From: Deinandra increscens subsp. villosa
Taxonomy: Eukaryota > Streptophyta > Magnoliopsida > Asterales > Asteraceae
DNA length: 64,000 nucleotides
Reading direction: 5' to 3'
Assembly: GCA_039602395.1 (NCBI GenBank)
Contig: JBCNJP010000003.1
Location: 68,421,917-68,485,916, forward strand
In this document: positions 10,277-21,944 of the stretch, one piece after another
Numbering within the stretch: position 1 is the first letter of the stretch
Layout: every line of letters starts with the position of its first letter
The notes under the pieces: model-generated
What the model was told of the DNA's origin: nothing
Databases searched by the model: none
The model's input: only the letters and a program-made list of their open reading frames with translations
Position numbers and translations under genes: made by a program

Positions 10277-11908
10277 TCAGACCGTTGCATTATCTTCATC
10301 GCCCATTGCCTTCCCTTCTTCCACCAGCTTCTCCAGCTCCTCAAGCTTCTTGCCCTCTCCCAGCTCCAACACGTAAGCCCTGGTCATTGCCGCCGGAGAA
10401 TCCGGAACCGTCTTCGAGGAGCCACCTTCATTCCCATCCTTCCCTGTTCCAGCCACGTCACCATCGCCTCCTCCCAACGACTCCAGAACCAGCTTCCAAC
10501 CCGCAACATCCCAGCAAGGCACCTTGAAACCAGTCGCTTCAGCCTCACCCACCATTCAAATCTTGCACTCTAGGACGCTTCGGGCAGTTGAGAGCTGCCC
10601 AATTTCAGCATCAGTGGCCATCTTGGCTTCAAAGCTCAGACGCTGTTCATTGAGCTTATGCTCATAGAACAGGGTCTTATCCTTAGAAATGTTGAATTGG
10701 GCCTGGATCTTCTCATTAGCCTCGGCCAGCTTTTTCTCCATGTCCATGGCTTGGGTGCTTAGCTTCTCAATGCCTTACACAAACAAGAATCCTGGTTAGC
10801 AGCCACAACATGTATGAAACTAACATATGCATTATTTGAGCTTCTTACCAGGTTGACCATGGTCTGAATTCAGAGAATCTTGTTGCTGACCTCGGAGAGA
10901 GCAAGATCCTCAAAGGTCTCCAGGTACACGGTAGCCTCAGTGGTCTTTCGCTTCTTGGAAGTCGAGGCCTTCGGCCGGCTGACAGGCGGCTTGGAGGTGG
11001 TAGGCTGCTCCAACTGTTCCTTCTTGATTTTGAGAAGGTTATCAAGATCCTTCAGGGAGAATGAAGAGCTGGACTTGGGGGCTGCGAGGAAAAACAGATT
11101 GTCAACATCCAGGATGCTCAAATAAACATACAGTTCAGGATTCTATAAAAAACTTACCAGACATCGCGGGAGTATGATCGGCGGAGTAGCTGTGTTTGCT
11201 GGCAGTTTCTTCCAGGATCAGGGCTCTCTCAGTGGCAGGAATCTAGTAGAGTGCTTCAAGCTTCTTGGGATCTGGCTGTGCCTTGATGAGGTTCTCAAAT
11301 TTGGGTGTTGCAAAAGATAACAATAAAGAGTTAAACATATATTCAGAATCCTGTGATGTAAAAGAAATCGATATCCTACCCTTCTCAACCCACTTCAATG
11401 GCAACTCCGTACCCCCAGGAATCGATCGGGGAATCAACTGAGAGGTGGAGGTACGAGCCTTCAGAACAAACCGGCTACAACCATGGCTTCGGAGTGGGTA
11501 GGCTTCACAAATTTCTGGAATCCCAAGGTCCAGATTCCGGCTTTGGTTCAACTGATCAAGGGAGTACAGGATTCTCCAAACCATAGGCATGGTTTGAGCA
11601 TAGGAGAGTTGGGTGGTCTTGAAAAACTGGGTAATGAGCTCCGGGAAAGGGAATGTCATCCCAAGCAAGAAGGGGTAGTACATGAAACAGACCAAGGTGG
11701 TGGAGGTAAAATCAAATTTGGTGTGAGGATCAAAAGGTCGGAAAATCGTTCCCGGTGGAAAGATACCGGAATTGTTTAAGTCGTGAATGTCGCCGTCGTC
11801 AAACGAATAAGCTTCCTCCTCACCAGGTACGATATATCCCTGATCGTGGAAGTCCTCGACTGTCGGAGAGTTCAGCGAAGAGAAGGAGCGAGTATATTTC
11901 TTAGCCAT
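10277..11908 (-). pseudogene. Antisense ORF of RE4 (gypsy-type 'putative transposase' family), spliced, decayed
   Basis: This ORF type is encoded opposite to gag-pol between pol and the 3' LTR of Tat elements. Exon 1 runs 11908-11381 from MAKKYTRSFSSL and carries the conserved part (phrases FLLGMTFPFPE and PMVWRILYSL). It ends at a GT donor. Exon 2 ends at a strong GTAAGT donor (11157). Exon 3 starts at 11081 after a GCAG acceptor and contains a basic KKRK stretch, a possible nuclear signal. The last exon (to 10277) is a coiled coil followed by an acidic tail. Breaks: the exon 2 acceptor reads GCAAC where RE7 has GCAGC, and there are stops in exons 2 and 3 and between the coiled coil and the tail. 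Function is unknown. Confidence 0.7.
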
Positions 11909-12164
11909 GGCCAAAAAATCAGAAGGAAATGGAGAAGAAGAAGGAAGACTGACCTGGAATATCGGAGAAGCTCGAAAGGATTTATGGAGGAAGATGGTGA
12001 AAATCTGAATTTGGAATCTCCTATTTAAAGAGAAAGTAATGATAACCATCACATCACTTGGACACCGTAAAATACGTCCCATCTCAACCATAATTATCGT
12101 GATAACGCCGTAGAAATGGCATCTTTTTGAATTTTGATAGCTGTTGAACTTATCCACAACTGTC

Positions 12165-12181
12165 GAAATTCAAGGGGCAAT
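12165..12181 (+). other. Polypurine tract region of RE4
   Basis: AAGGGGCAAT directly precedes the LTR TG at 12182. The equivalent site in RE7 reads TTTTGGGGCAAT before 51276, so the tract is a family feature. Confidence 0.75.
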
Positions 12182-12810
12182 TGTTGAGGGTGTATTTTCT
12201 GGATGCTCCAGGAAGCTCAGATAGTTCAGGAATCCTATTACAGTTTGGGAATCCCACTCGTCCAAATATCCTGATTTATTTTAATTAACTAACCTTATAA
12301 TTGCCACGTTTTTATTTAACCCAGGTACCGTTGAAGTCATCAACTACCTCCAAGATTCAAGCTCCAGCTAAAGAAAATCGTGGGCCAAGTGGACGAAGAG
12401 GGCTCTAACGGTCAAGTTAGTTGGACGATAGGATCCCAGGAATCCCGGATAGTTTATTATTCTTGTAATCCTTATATAATCGAGGATTCGATCGAGTTAG
12501 GGACACACAACACCGATACACTTTAGCTCTAATAGCATACCATCATTGGAACACTTAGCATCGATCGATCAAACCTCCAAAACACTTGTACTTTTCAGTT
12601 TCGTATCAATAAGATTGTGAGGAAGCAGGCTCTTCAGGCCGGCTCCCGAGGTTTTTTGCTAGGATTCCTAGAGGCAACTCGAAGGATCCTGGATTTTTCC
12701 CTCGTTGCATCCTTGTGTTCAACTCTACATTTCGAGCATATTAACAAGCACACTACCTCACATTCTAAGTTTGGAATATGAAATCACTTTTTTGATTTTT
12801 GACCAAAACA
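12182..12810 (+). repeat. 3' LTR of RE4 (629 bp)
   Basis: It starts TGTTGAGGGTG and ends GACCAAAACA. CTTATATAAT at 12471-12480 is the TATA candidate. The 3' third shares the GGCTCCCGAGGTTTTTTGCT block with the RE7 LTRs, so RE4 and RE7 are related families. No target duplication could be matched. Confidence 0.75.
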
Positions 12811-12970
12811 CCAGTCATCAAGCAGCTTTTCAAATTCGATCACACATTTAAAAGTAATCTTTCCACCTTACTTGAGTGTTAAGTGACTTATTTCATGGAA
12901 TAGTCATAAACTCATGTTTGTACCTTCATTTATGACTATAGAATGAAGTTTTGGCGGTGTGAGTGTGTCA

Positions 12971-13119
12971 AGGTCAGAGTTTCCTCAGCAGATGACCTCT
13001 CACTTTATTTGATGGATTAGCGGATGCAAGAGATTACAAGGTCAATGCTTTCGCATAGCAGATGGGTCTAAGTTTTATTATGAAAGATGGAAGAGAACTC
13101 AATGTTTTTGCTCACGCAA
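12971..13119 (-). other. Three structured-RNA units in RE5 3' UTR
   Basis: Inner hairpins on the plus strand: GAG-TTTC-CTC (12977-12986), ATGC-TTTC-GCAT (13045-13056) and TTGC-TCAC-GCAA (13108-13119). In the minus, element-sense strand the loops are GAAA, GAAA and GTGA, all GNRA. The first two follow AGGTCA and precede AGCAGATG. In unit 1, AGGTCA also pairs with TGACCT (12993-12998). Unit 3 has outer CTCA/TGAG arms. The stem sequence changes in every unit while pairing is kept. Confidence 0.6.
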
Positions 13120-13929
13120 TACAGATGAGTCTCTTTGAGCGCCATCAAATATCGATCTGTGTTAACAAACATAGTGATATGCTCGGGATTTTGATGTAAG
13201 TCAACTTAATACTGAGAAAGGCAAATTTAAAGAATATTGCACTGTTTAAACTTCTGTGGTCCACATTTGTCAGGAATTTAGTGTGTAATCACAGAAATAG
13301 TCTACTTCTAAGTATGATGAGCCTACCGACACATCAAATGATATTGTCACTGATCGATTGGATCATATCCTATGGTAAGATCTACAAGACTAGAATCATA
13401 TCATGTTCCTCACAATTTGTTCGACCACAGACCAAAGATTTTGATTTTTCAATGTTTTTGACATTTCTGAAAATATTATGTACATGTGCTAAAAACACTT
13501 ATTGGGTATATAATAGACACTATTTTTGGTGTTTTGTCATATTTTTAATGTTTTTGGTTATCTTCCACATTGCAGGTACGTCAGACAGACTCAAAAACAG
13601 AAATGAACATGAAAAATCTTTTTGGTCTTTTTCTAAAAATTTTGAGGCAAGACAACCATAAACAAAGGTTTTGTGGGTCAAATCAAGGTCAAACAAAGTA
13701 GGAAATTGACACAAGGAGTCAAAAAGGTATTATTTTAATTTTCAAGAAATAATATGCACAAAACTCAAAAGTAAAAATCCTTTTGGTGATTTTCACGAAG
13801 GGGCGATATGAACATGCAAGAAGGGAACACAGATAACACTTCTAAGTAACTAAACCTAAGAATTCAAGACACTAACATACTAGGAAATGGAATAGTCTCA
13901 GTCATAGTTAATTATTCCTACAGCACTAA

Positions 13930-15505
13930 ACAGAAAGTTAAACCTAGCCAAATTAAATGACTTAGTGATAAGGTCCGCTAACTGATCCTCTGTACTAACT
14001 TGAACTAAGGTAACAAGCTTCGTTCTCGGCACATCCCTAATGAAATGATGTCTAATTTCTATAAGCTTAGTCTTAAGATGCTAAGTAGGATTTTTCGCAA
14101 TAGAAATAGCAGCAGTATTATCTATATGAATAGGGGTACCCATGAAGTTCAAACCGTAATCCAGCAATTGATTCTGAATCCAAAGAACTTGAGAGTAGCA
14201 AGATGCAGTAGTGATGTATTCTGCTTCAGCTGTTGAAACAGATACAGTGGTTTGCTTCTTTCATTTCCATAAAACCAAGCGGTTACCCAAGCTGAGCACA
14301 TCCCATCGTAGACTTGCGATTGAGTTCACAACCGGCATAATCACTGTCAGAGAAGGCTCGAAGATCAAAGGGCGAGTCTTTTGGATACCAGTCCTCTGTA
14401 GGGATTTGACTTTAGGTATCTGAAAATTCTCTTCACAACAATCAAATGTGATTCTTTCAGTTTGCTCTGGAATCTTAAATACAGACATACCCCAAACATG
14501 ATATCAGGATGACTTGCTGTCAGATACATGAGAGAACCGATCATAGACCTATAGAGATGCTCATCTACACAACACCTTCTGGGTCCTGATTAAGCTTGTG
14601 ACGAGTGACTATGGGCGTTGAAAATCCCTTAGAATCATGGAAATCAAAATTCTTCAAGATTTCTTTCACATAATTCCCCTGGCTGATTAAGATACCTTCC
14701 GGCGTCTGTTTCACTTCAATTAATTGAAATTACGTGAGTTCACCCGTTGCGCTCATCTCAAACTTCTTCTCATCAATTCCTCAAAAGCATGGCGTAAGCC
14801 GACATTCGTTGAACCGAAAATGATGTTGTTGACATATACTTGCACTAACAACATGTCGTCACTAACATGGCGAATAAAGAGTGTCTGGTCAATTACACCC
14901 CTTTTGTACCCATTATACAGTAGATAAGTTGACAGCGTCTCATACCACTTCCTCGGAGCTTGATGGAGACCGTAAAGGGCCTTGTCACACTTCTTCGAAA
15001 AAGACTTGTTAACAAACCCCAAAGTTTGTTGTATATACACGTCTTCGTCCAGCTCGCCGTATAGGAACGCGGTCTTCACATCCAGTTGGTATACCGTGAT
15101 ATTCATTGACGCAGCATACGCTAGAAAGATCCGTATTGCCTCTAGACGAGTGAGGGGTGCATAAACATCATCATAATCTATGTCGTCTATTTGCATGTAA
15201 CCCTTCACTACCAATCAGGCTTTATTTCTGATAATAATACCTCGGTCGTCTCTTTTGTTTCTGAAAATCCACTTGACAGGTATAGGCTCTACACCTTCTG
15301 GAGGATCGACCAAGTGCCAGACATTGAGCATTTTAAACAGGAGTAACTCCGTTTGCAAAGCTTGAATCCAATTATCATCCAATAAAGCAGCAGCAGCAGT
15401 GGGAGGTTCCTTTTGTGAGATGAAGCACAAGAACAAACATGTATTCATTTCCTTCAATTGACTCCGGGTGAGTCGTTTGTCAACTGGACCAATGATCTGA
15501 CTCAT
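13930..15505 (-). pseudogene. RE5 pol: Copia reverse transcriptase and RNase H remnant
   Basis: The RT part (15214-14753) shows standard Copia phrases: QLDVKTAFLYGELDEDVYI, then KALYGLHQAPRKWYE. The catalytic box that should read YVDD is YVNN, with codons AAC AAC at 14830-14825, so this RT cannot be active. RNase H follows to about 13930 with recognisable phrases (a DSDYAG box) and many stops and frameshifts. The pre-RT linker lies at 15505-15215, separated from RT by a stop. RE6 interrupts the gene at 15611. Confidence 0.85.
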
Positions 15506-15611
15506 AGGGTGAATCTTGTGAATCCGAGTCTCTTTAACAGCAGGTGCTGGAATGAATTAGTCCAAATTCCCAATTTGAAGATCATTACCAGGAGTCTCTC
15601 CCGTATCAATA

Positions 15612-15988
15612 TGTAAGCAACAATAAACGAAATACTTAAACCTTTATTTGATTATGCACACGATCAACTCTTGTGATCGTCTGGTACACAACCTTGATGC
15701 AAACCGAACAGTCCTCCTATGTCTCTCTCAACTGGCTAGCCCCTAATATGGGTATTAAGATTTATTTATATAGATAAACAAATCTTAAACCTAATTTTCG
15801 GATTAGGCTAAACAGGCCCACTAAACACCCCTTAAACTCTTTCTAATTGGGCCCTAACATGTCCAAAATGGCCCAATGACCCAATACATTGAAAACTCAA
15901 CTATTTTACACCTATTCTTATGCATAGGCCTTCAAAATAGTCCGCCAAGTGATGATTTAATACACAAGCCACAAATTATTCCCTTACA
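15612..15988 (-). repeat. 3' LTR of RE6
   Basis: It runs from TGTAAGCAAC to CCCTTACA. It matches 21568-21944 except at two positions seen by eye (GTC/ATC near 15681; TCGG/TTGG near 15799). In the minus strand the CATAAGAATAGGTG region is U3, and the terminal repeat ends TTGCTTACA next to the target duplication. Confidence 0.95.
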
Positions 15989-16001
15989 ATCTTCCCCTTG
16001 G
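15989..16001 (-). other. Polypurine tract of RE6
   Basis: The plus strand reads ATCTTCCCCTTGG, which on the minus strand is CCAAGGGGAAGAT directly before the LTR TG. A second, internal tract (minus GAGGGGGAGATA) lies near 16638-16650. Confidence 0.8.
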
Positions 16002-17325
16002 CTTGTGTTATTAAATGTCTTCTACTTTCAATCTTCAGACTTGCAGTCTTCTCCTTGGCTTGAGCATGGGTTGATGAAAATTCTTTTCTTTAACAATCTT
16101 CAATGGGCAGCATATGGGATGTTAGATGGCTCTCTCTCTTTATCAGCATCAGCTTGAACTTCAGATGATAAACACGTAATGAGAGGAGGATTCTCATGCA
16201 CTTGTTTCTTCTTTAATGATCTTGGGTCCTCACTGAATCATTGGTAACTGACTTGACTTGCTGGTGACTTCAGAGGACAAATTTTGAAAACCTCTGTCTT
16301 GGCATTCTTGAACTTCTTGTTGTGACTGCTCTACATCTTTTCTTCAATTAGCTTCCCCTAAACTTGAGAACGGTGTCTTTGGAAGCTTTACTTGAACAAC
16401 CAACAAACTTCCCCTAAGCATAGGGTAAGTCCTTTTCCGGCTGGTTCTTCAACTTGATCAGCAGTAGAGTTTTTGCTTTGGTCAACTGAGTCCTTGACCT
16501 TCTTCTCCATGAGTTGTCTTTCTCACTTAACCTGTCAAACACAACATGAAACAGACACTAACCAGACGATGACTGGTTATCGGGTTAGCATTATTTAACC
16601 AAAAGCACTTCCCCTTGACCCGAGGACTCTTCACATTATCTCCCCCTGAGATTCTGAGGAGGAACATACTTTCTTGCATAAAACCCATAAAACTTATTAA
16701 AACCTTTAAATTAACCTGGCCATGGTTGAAAAATAAACAATAAAAACTTAAGATGACTCAAAAGAAAAAATAAAAACAAACATACCAAATTACTAAACGA
16801 GAAGGTTTTATCTGAGATCAAACCGTATGAATCTGACTGAGGAACCCTTTTCAGCTTCTGTTACTCGAACACGTCCAGGTGATTGCCAATATACTGATCC
16901 ACTTTAAACTCAAACCCTTTCCTTAATCAGGCTGTTTGTCACTTTATTATCTTTTATTGTGTATTAATTATGAACAGCAAGAGGGTTTCAACAAATCCTA
17001 GGTACATGTTATTACACACTATCGAGCACATAAATTCCCTACCACATATTTTCACAACCTAATCCAGAAGTTTGAAACTGAGCTCCAGACTGGATTGAGA
17101 AGAGAAAGAATAGATCACATAGAATTTTTGGGTATAATATACAAAGTTAACTGAATTTGGAAACATTTTTAGTAATGCTCTCATCAGTGACAAAGGCTGA
17201 GGGTTTTGGACACTTGAGGGTCTCTTTTCTTGTGCTCTTTGGCATCGTTTGGGTGTATACATGCAATTTTTTTATTTTTTTATATATATATATATATTTT
17301 TTTATTTTAGGTGATCTAGAAGCAC

Positions 17326-17427
17326 GTATGTATGGACAACTCCAGGTCATTGCTCACGCAAAGCAGAGGAGAGCCTTACATACATTCGAAGCATCCCCAG
17401 GTCATTGCTCACGCAAAGCAGAGGGGA
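17326..17427 (-). other. Two structured-RNA units in RE6 3' UTR
   Basis: Unit 1 has outer arms GTATGTA (17326-17332) and TACATAC (17377-17383), which pair fully. Unit 2 has outer arms TCCCC (17394-17398) and GGGGA (17423-17427). Both enclose the same inner hairpin, TTGC-TCAC-GCAA (17350-17361 and 17405-17416), placed between AGGTCA and AGCAGAGG. In the sense RNA the loop is GUGA, a GNRA tetraloop. The spacing between units is 55 bases. Confidence 0.65.
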
Positions 17428-18147
17428 CACCGACTTTTTGAGCTCAATTTCACACTCTTGGAGACAAGCGTGTGTATCGGGAACTTGAACATGCAGTCAA
17501 ATAAAAATGCAATTAACCTAAGTGCTGTTACCCAACAAACTGCCATACGTTATCTTTAAGTGTGTAACGCATACCTTTTCAGATTTAAGAGCTGAGCCTA
17601 CCAGCATATCACCATGGATCATGCCTTTCACATCTGCCTTACGCGTGTCAGCCATCTCCAAGACGGAAGTTTATTTCACTTCCCACCTTCTCAAACGCAC
17701 AAACTAAAGATTAAAAATTAAAAAGCACAAATTTTTGAGGGGTCAACTATTTCATCTTTTCTATTCTTCCCCTTGCTTTTTGATTTTTAATAACAACACA
17801 CACCCTTTTTTTTTGATTTTTTTTTTAAAACACTCACTGACACAATACTAAATATGTACCAAAACTGGCCAAGCTAACTTTCAAAGTTTATCTTTTGAAA
17901 ATTTTCAGAAATGGGTTTTGTTTAATGCACTACCAGACTTCACATCAAATTAGCCAAGAAACAGACAATGTTACCTTTTCTGCTGATCTTTTCAGATTTA
18001 CCTCTCAAATAGAGACATACACTCCATTGAAACCTTCATGTCATGTAGTAGAGAGATGCCTCCTATCCTGTGCCTGGAATAATCACTGTCACAAACAAAC
18101 AAGGTTAATGAAAGTCCTCCTTGACTGTTCCTGCACACTGTGAGAGA

Positions 18148-20172
18148 TTAGTTAGCCATTAAAACCCAGGCCATTGTGGTTCTGGGTAAACCCGATGAAT
18201 CAATGAAAGTTACTTCTTTTAAACACATGCCCTTTGAAAAATCAGGAATTTGAGTTGCAGCTGCCTTTGATTTTGGTTTCCAAATACCAGGTGATTTGAA
18301 AGTTGTTTTAGTCACCTTTGAAGTAGTGACTTTAGGTATTTCAACCTTCTTCATTTCAGGTTTCCTTTTCAAAATAGTTTTAGTTACCTTTGGAGGAGTA
18401 ACTTTAGGTTTGTCAACTTTGTGTTGTTTAGAAATCGGTTTCTTCACCTTTTTATGAAAATTTTCAAAATTTGGAAAAACATATTTTTGATTTGAAAATT
18501 TTCTTTGCTCTTTGGCAGCGCCCCAATGTTGATCAGAGGGTTTTATCTTAGGAGAAACAGTCTTCATAGCCTTAGGCGGTTGCACCTTCATTGGCTTAGA
18601 CTTTATTGAATCCTGAGACGAAACACTCCGACTTTGCGGATAATATGGCTCATAGGGGCGATAGAGACAATTTCGGGCAATGTGACCAGGATTGCCACAA
18701 TTAAAGCAAGTTTGCTTCTTCAGGTAGAAGTCAGAAGTGTGACCGTTTGAGCTGCATGGCTTTGATGGAGAGGCATTGAGATTCGGTTGCATGTTCAGAA
18801 AGACTCCAGATCTCCAGTTGTTCGATCTTTCTGACCTTGATCCATTTCCATTGAATCTTTTCTGGTTCGTTGAAAACTGAGCAGAACCAGACATTTGAAC
18901 TTTTGGGCCCACTGGTTTCTTTGAGACTGTTGTGCTGCCACTGCATGAGCCCACTGATGAGTTTGGAGACTTGATAGTAGTTTTGGGCCTTTCAATCTTG
19001 ATAGGAACAGAAGTTGGAGGCTTGATGGTGATCTTGGGCCTCATGCTCTTAATGTTAGATGATAAACCACCATCATGACCTAAGCCTTTGAACTTGGAGG
19101 AGAAGGATGGTAGTTCATAGCCAACATCTGGTTCTTGGTCAAACATAGACCCGGATGTCATGAATATCCTACCATTGGGCCTTGTAGTCATCACCACACG
19201 TTCCCGCTTTACCTCATCCACCACTTTCGAATAAGGAGTCTCGATCTTTGGATAAGGAGTCAACTTTTCTTCATCAGCTCTCTTCACTTCACTAGAGCTT
19301 GAACCTGCACACTCAGTAGTGTTATTTGTCTGAGTTGCTTCAGTGGCTGTCTTTTCATCTTTATGCACAGGTTGAGGCCCATATACCATGGTTGCTTCAT
19401 TCTGGGACTCTTTCAACAATTCATCTGCAGTTTAGGGCACTTTTATGTATTTATGTTGCAATGGGGGAGGAAATTTTCCATCCCCGAGGCCAGATGTTTG
19501 TTTTACCTGCTCGAGTCGCTCTTCAGATTTGAATAAAGCATGATGAGAATCCATCATTTTCTTTTGTATCGCTTGATGTTTCTCAAGGGCAGATTGGGAA
19601 GTGTCAAGTTTTGCTCTTAGTTCCTCAACCTCCTTGGTTAGCTCTTCTACCTTAGCGTTAGCAAGCCTAAGATATGTGCTTTTATTACTCACCTGAGATT
19701 GAAGATTCTTAACATCAACCTGAATGGCCTCAAGTTTCTCTCTAAAAATTTTGGTCTTACTTTTGGACTCCCTAAGGTCTCTAGCAGTGATTGCATGATT
19801 TTCACATTCATTTGTAAACTTGCTCTCCCATTCTTTAATTAAAGCACAACAGATGGGATTTGAGCATTCCTTGCAGTTACAGATCCAAGCTCCATCAGCA
19901 TGATTGATCTTCCACTTTTTCTCCTCCTTTTCACGGAATATCCGGAAAAGATATTTCTCCTGACTGAGTTCTTCACCTAAAGACTCTATCCTCTTTTTGT
20001 AGGTTTCGACTTGTTTTAGATGATTCTTTAGTTTGCACTCTGCATTGAGACGGTCTCTTTCTTCAGTTCGAAACAGTTTCTTATATTGTTCGATTGATTC
20101 GGAGCATGCCGAGTTCGAACATATCTGATTTTGATCACTCACAAGAGGAGAAGCAACTTGAGTACTCGTCAT
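18148..20172 (-). pseudogene. RE6 Gag-like protein with coiled coil and CCHC knuckle, one internal stop
   Basis: ATG at 20172 opens 246 codons (MTSTQVASPLV...) that are strongly coiled-coil. Near residues 95-115 is a cysteine cluster, CNCKECSNPICC. A TAA at 19434-19432 stops the frame. The same frame then continues for about 428 codons to a stop at 18148. This second part is basic and rich in Ser, Lys and Pro, with a CCHC zinc knuckle CFNCGNPGHIARNC (about 18711-18670). It could be one Gag broken by a single nonsense change, or two ORFs if the stop is read through. It should bind element RNA and form particles. No protease or pol follows. Confidence 0.75.
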
Positions 20173-20317
20173 TGTCGTCTTTGGATGAACTTCTGGATAA
20201 AATACGAACTGAAAGACTTGAATGGATTGAAAAGAGATGGATCGAAAAGTCTCAACTGGATCGGAAAGTCAGCTTTTTGATCGGGCAGAGTTTCGGCTCG
20301 ATCAAAAAGTGTAAGCA

Positions 20318-20621
20318 GATCGAAAAGTCACGAAGGGACTTTCTGATCGAAATGCGAGCTGATCGAAAAGTCACGAAGGGACTTTCCGATCGAAGGGCGA
20401 GGCAGATCGAAAAGTCACGAAGGGACTTTCCGATCGAAGGGCGAGCTGATCGAAAAGTCACGAAGGGACTTTCCGATCGAAACGGAGCTGATCGAAAAGT
20501 CACGAAGGGACTTTCCGATCGAAACGGACCTGATCGAAAAGTCACGAGGGGACTTTCCGATCGAAAAGTGGGGAACCGGGAAGTACTCTCCGATCGAAAG
20601 TCACGAGGGGACTTTCCGATC
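20318..20621 (-). repeat. Seven tandem hairpin repeats in the RE6 leader
   Basis: Seven units start near 20318, 20361, 20405, 20448, 20489, 20532 and 20592. On the plus strand each reads GATCGAAAAGTC, a 7-base loop, then GACTTTCCGATC. In the minus-strand RNA the arms pair at all 12 positions, one being G-U; on the plus strand that position would be A-C. The array lies between the primer site and the Gag start, where a packaging or dimer signal would be expected. Open frames across it on either strand are by-products of the repeat. Confidence 0.85.
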
Positions 20622-21552
20622 GAAAAGTGTCCAAAAGGGTCGAAAAGCCAAAAATTTCGATCGAAATAAGGGTCCAAGCCACAGATTTTCGATCGAATAG
20701 CTTATAGAACACGGGCTTCTTGCTTCTGCAACACTTGTAACCTGCACAACAATCCCAAGAAACTCACAAATAAAACCGTTAGTAACACCTTGAAACACTT
20801 GGAGCAAAAATATGAAAATTAAAAAGAACGAGTTACACCACAAGGTGCAGAAAAATTTAACGATCAAAACCCCGTTAAAATTAATTTACACCAACTTAAA
20901 TTGAGTGGCCGTTTATAACTTTGAAAACCAGTCAATGTGGACCACTTCTTTCAATTAATCCCAATGGCAAAGGTGTAATTATTTCAAACTTCAATTTACG
21001 TAAACTTTAACTTTGCAATTCGAATGGCAGATTTGTAATTTATTCGATCTTCAATTTACGAAATTTGTGTACATAAATTATGATGGCACTCTGTTAAATA
21101 TCACAATCTTCAAACAAGTGTGATTCAAACTTGAGTTGTCGAGAAGTAGACCGAAAATTTGAGCCGAGAAATTGATATCGGTCGAAAAACTTGAAGAGCA
21201 ATTTAAAACTTGACGGAAAGTTTAAGATCGAGTCGGTAACCAAATTTCAGCCCAAGACTCACTTTCCAAAAAGATATCAACCAAATCTTTTGACTTTTTG
21301 AATGGAGATCCGAATTAATTTGTGATGAGATTAAATCAAATCGAGAACCGTGAAGTGTGTGAGCTGTGAGCAATTTTTTTTTATTACAAAATCGAAGAAC
21401 CCAAGACCATAAGTTTTAAGAACCCTAAATCGTTACAAACATCCGCCAAGTTAATTCTACCAAAAAAGACTCGAAAACTTCATCGAACAACAAGAAAAAA
21501 ACAAGAAAAACTTGAATCGGATATCGTGAGAGCCTCGAAACTTGCGTTTCTT

Positions 21553-21565
21553 GGCTCTGATACCA
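21553..21565 (-). other. Primer binding site (tRNA-iMet), RE6
   Basis: GGCTCTGATACCA on the plus strand, i.e. TGGTATCAGAGCC on the minus strand, 2 bases inside the 5' LTR end at 21568. Confidence 0.92.
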
Positions 21566-21567
21566 AT

Positions 21568-21944
21568 TGTAAGCAACAATAAACGAAATACTTAAACCTT
21601 TATTTGATTATGCACACGATCAACTCTTGTGATCATCTGGTACACAACCTTGATGCAAACCGAACAGTCCTCCTATGTCTCTCTCAACTGGCTAGCCCCT
21701 AATATGGGTATTAAGATTTATTTATATAGATAAACAAATCTTAAACCTAATTTTTGGATTAGGCTAAACAGGCCCACTAAACACCCCTTAAACTCTTTCT
21801 AATTGGGCCCTAACATGTCCAAAATGGCCCAATGACCCAATACATTGAAAACTCAACTATTTTACACCTATTCTTATGCATAGGCCTTCAAAATAGTCCG
21901 CCAAGTGATGATTTAATACACAAGCCACAAATTATTCCCTTACA
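21568..21944 (-). repeat. 5' LTR of RE6
   Basis: 377 bp, TG to CA, nearly identical to 15612-15988. It is followed by target duplication CAATA at 21945-21949, which equals 15607-15611. Confidence 0.95.

Larger units (their letters stand above)
9849..12810 (+). mobile_element. RE4: 3' half of a Tat-type Ty3 retrotransposon
   Basis: It is identified by a Tat-style antisense ORF (10277-11908, minus), a polypurine tract with GGGGCAAT before the LTR, and an LTR (12182-12810) ending in the same GACCAAAACA as RE7. Gag and pol are absent, and the left limit is not sharp. The spacer at about 9849-10276 resembles the RE7 spacer at 32870-33080, for example in TCGTC...AAGATCCCT-type phrases. The element is a remnant. 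Confidence 0.7.
15612..21944 (-). mobile_element. RE6: complete GAG-only LTR retrotransposon
   Basis: LTRs are at 15612-15988 and 21568-21944 (377 bp each, two substitutions seen by eye), with perfect target duplications CAATA. The primer site is at 21553-21565 and the polypurine tract at 15989-16001, so the element reads on the minus strand. It encodes only a Gag-type protein with a zinc knuckle (18148-20172) and no protease, integrase or RT. This is a TR-GAG-like non-autonomous layout. The leader has seven hairpin repeats and the 2.1 kb 3' UTR has two GNRA hairpin units. Confidence 0.92.

Noticed and set aside
11783..12028. Plus-strand frames over the RE4 antisense ORF (also 10195-10573 and 11398-11779).
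   Set aside because: They are shadows of the antisense exons, which carry the recognisable domain on the minus strand.
20094..20677. Open frames of 191 (plus) and 141 (minus) codons over the RE6 leader.
   Set aside because: They only translate the GATCGAAAAGTC repeat in two directions; they have no domain and lie outside the Gag frame.
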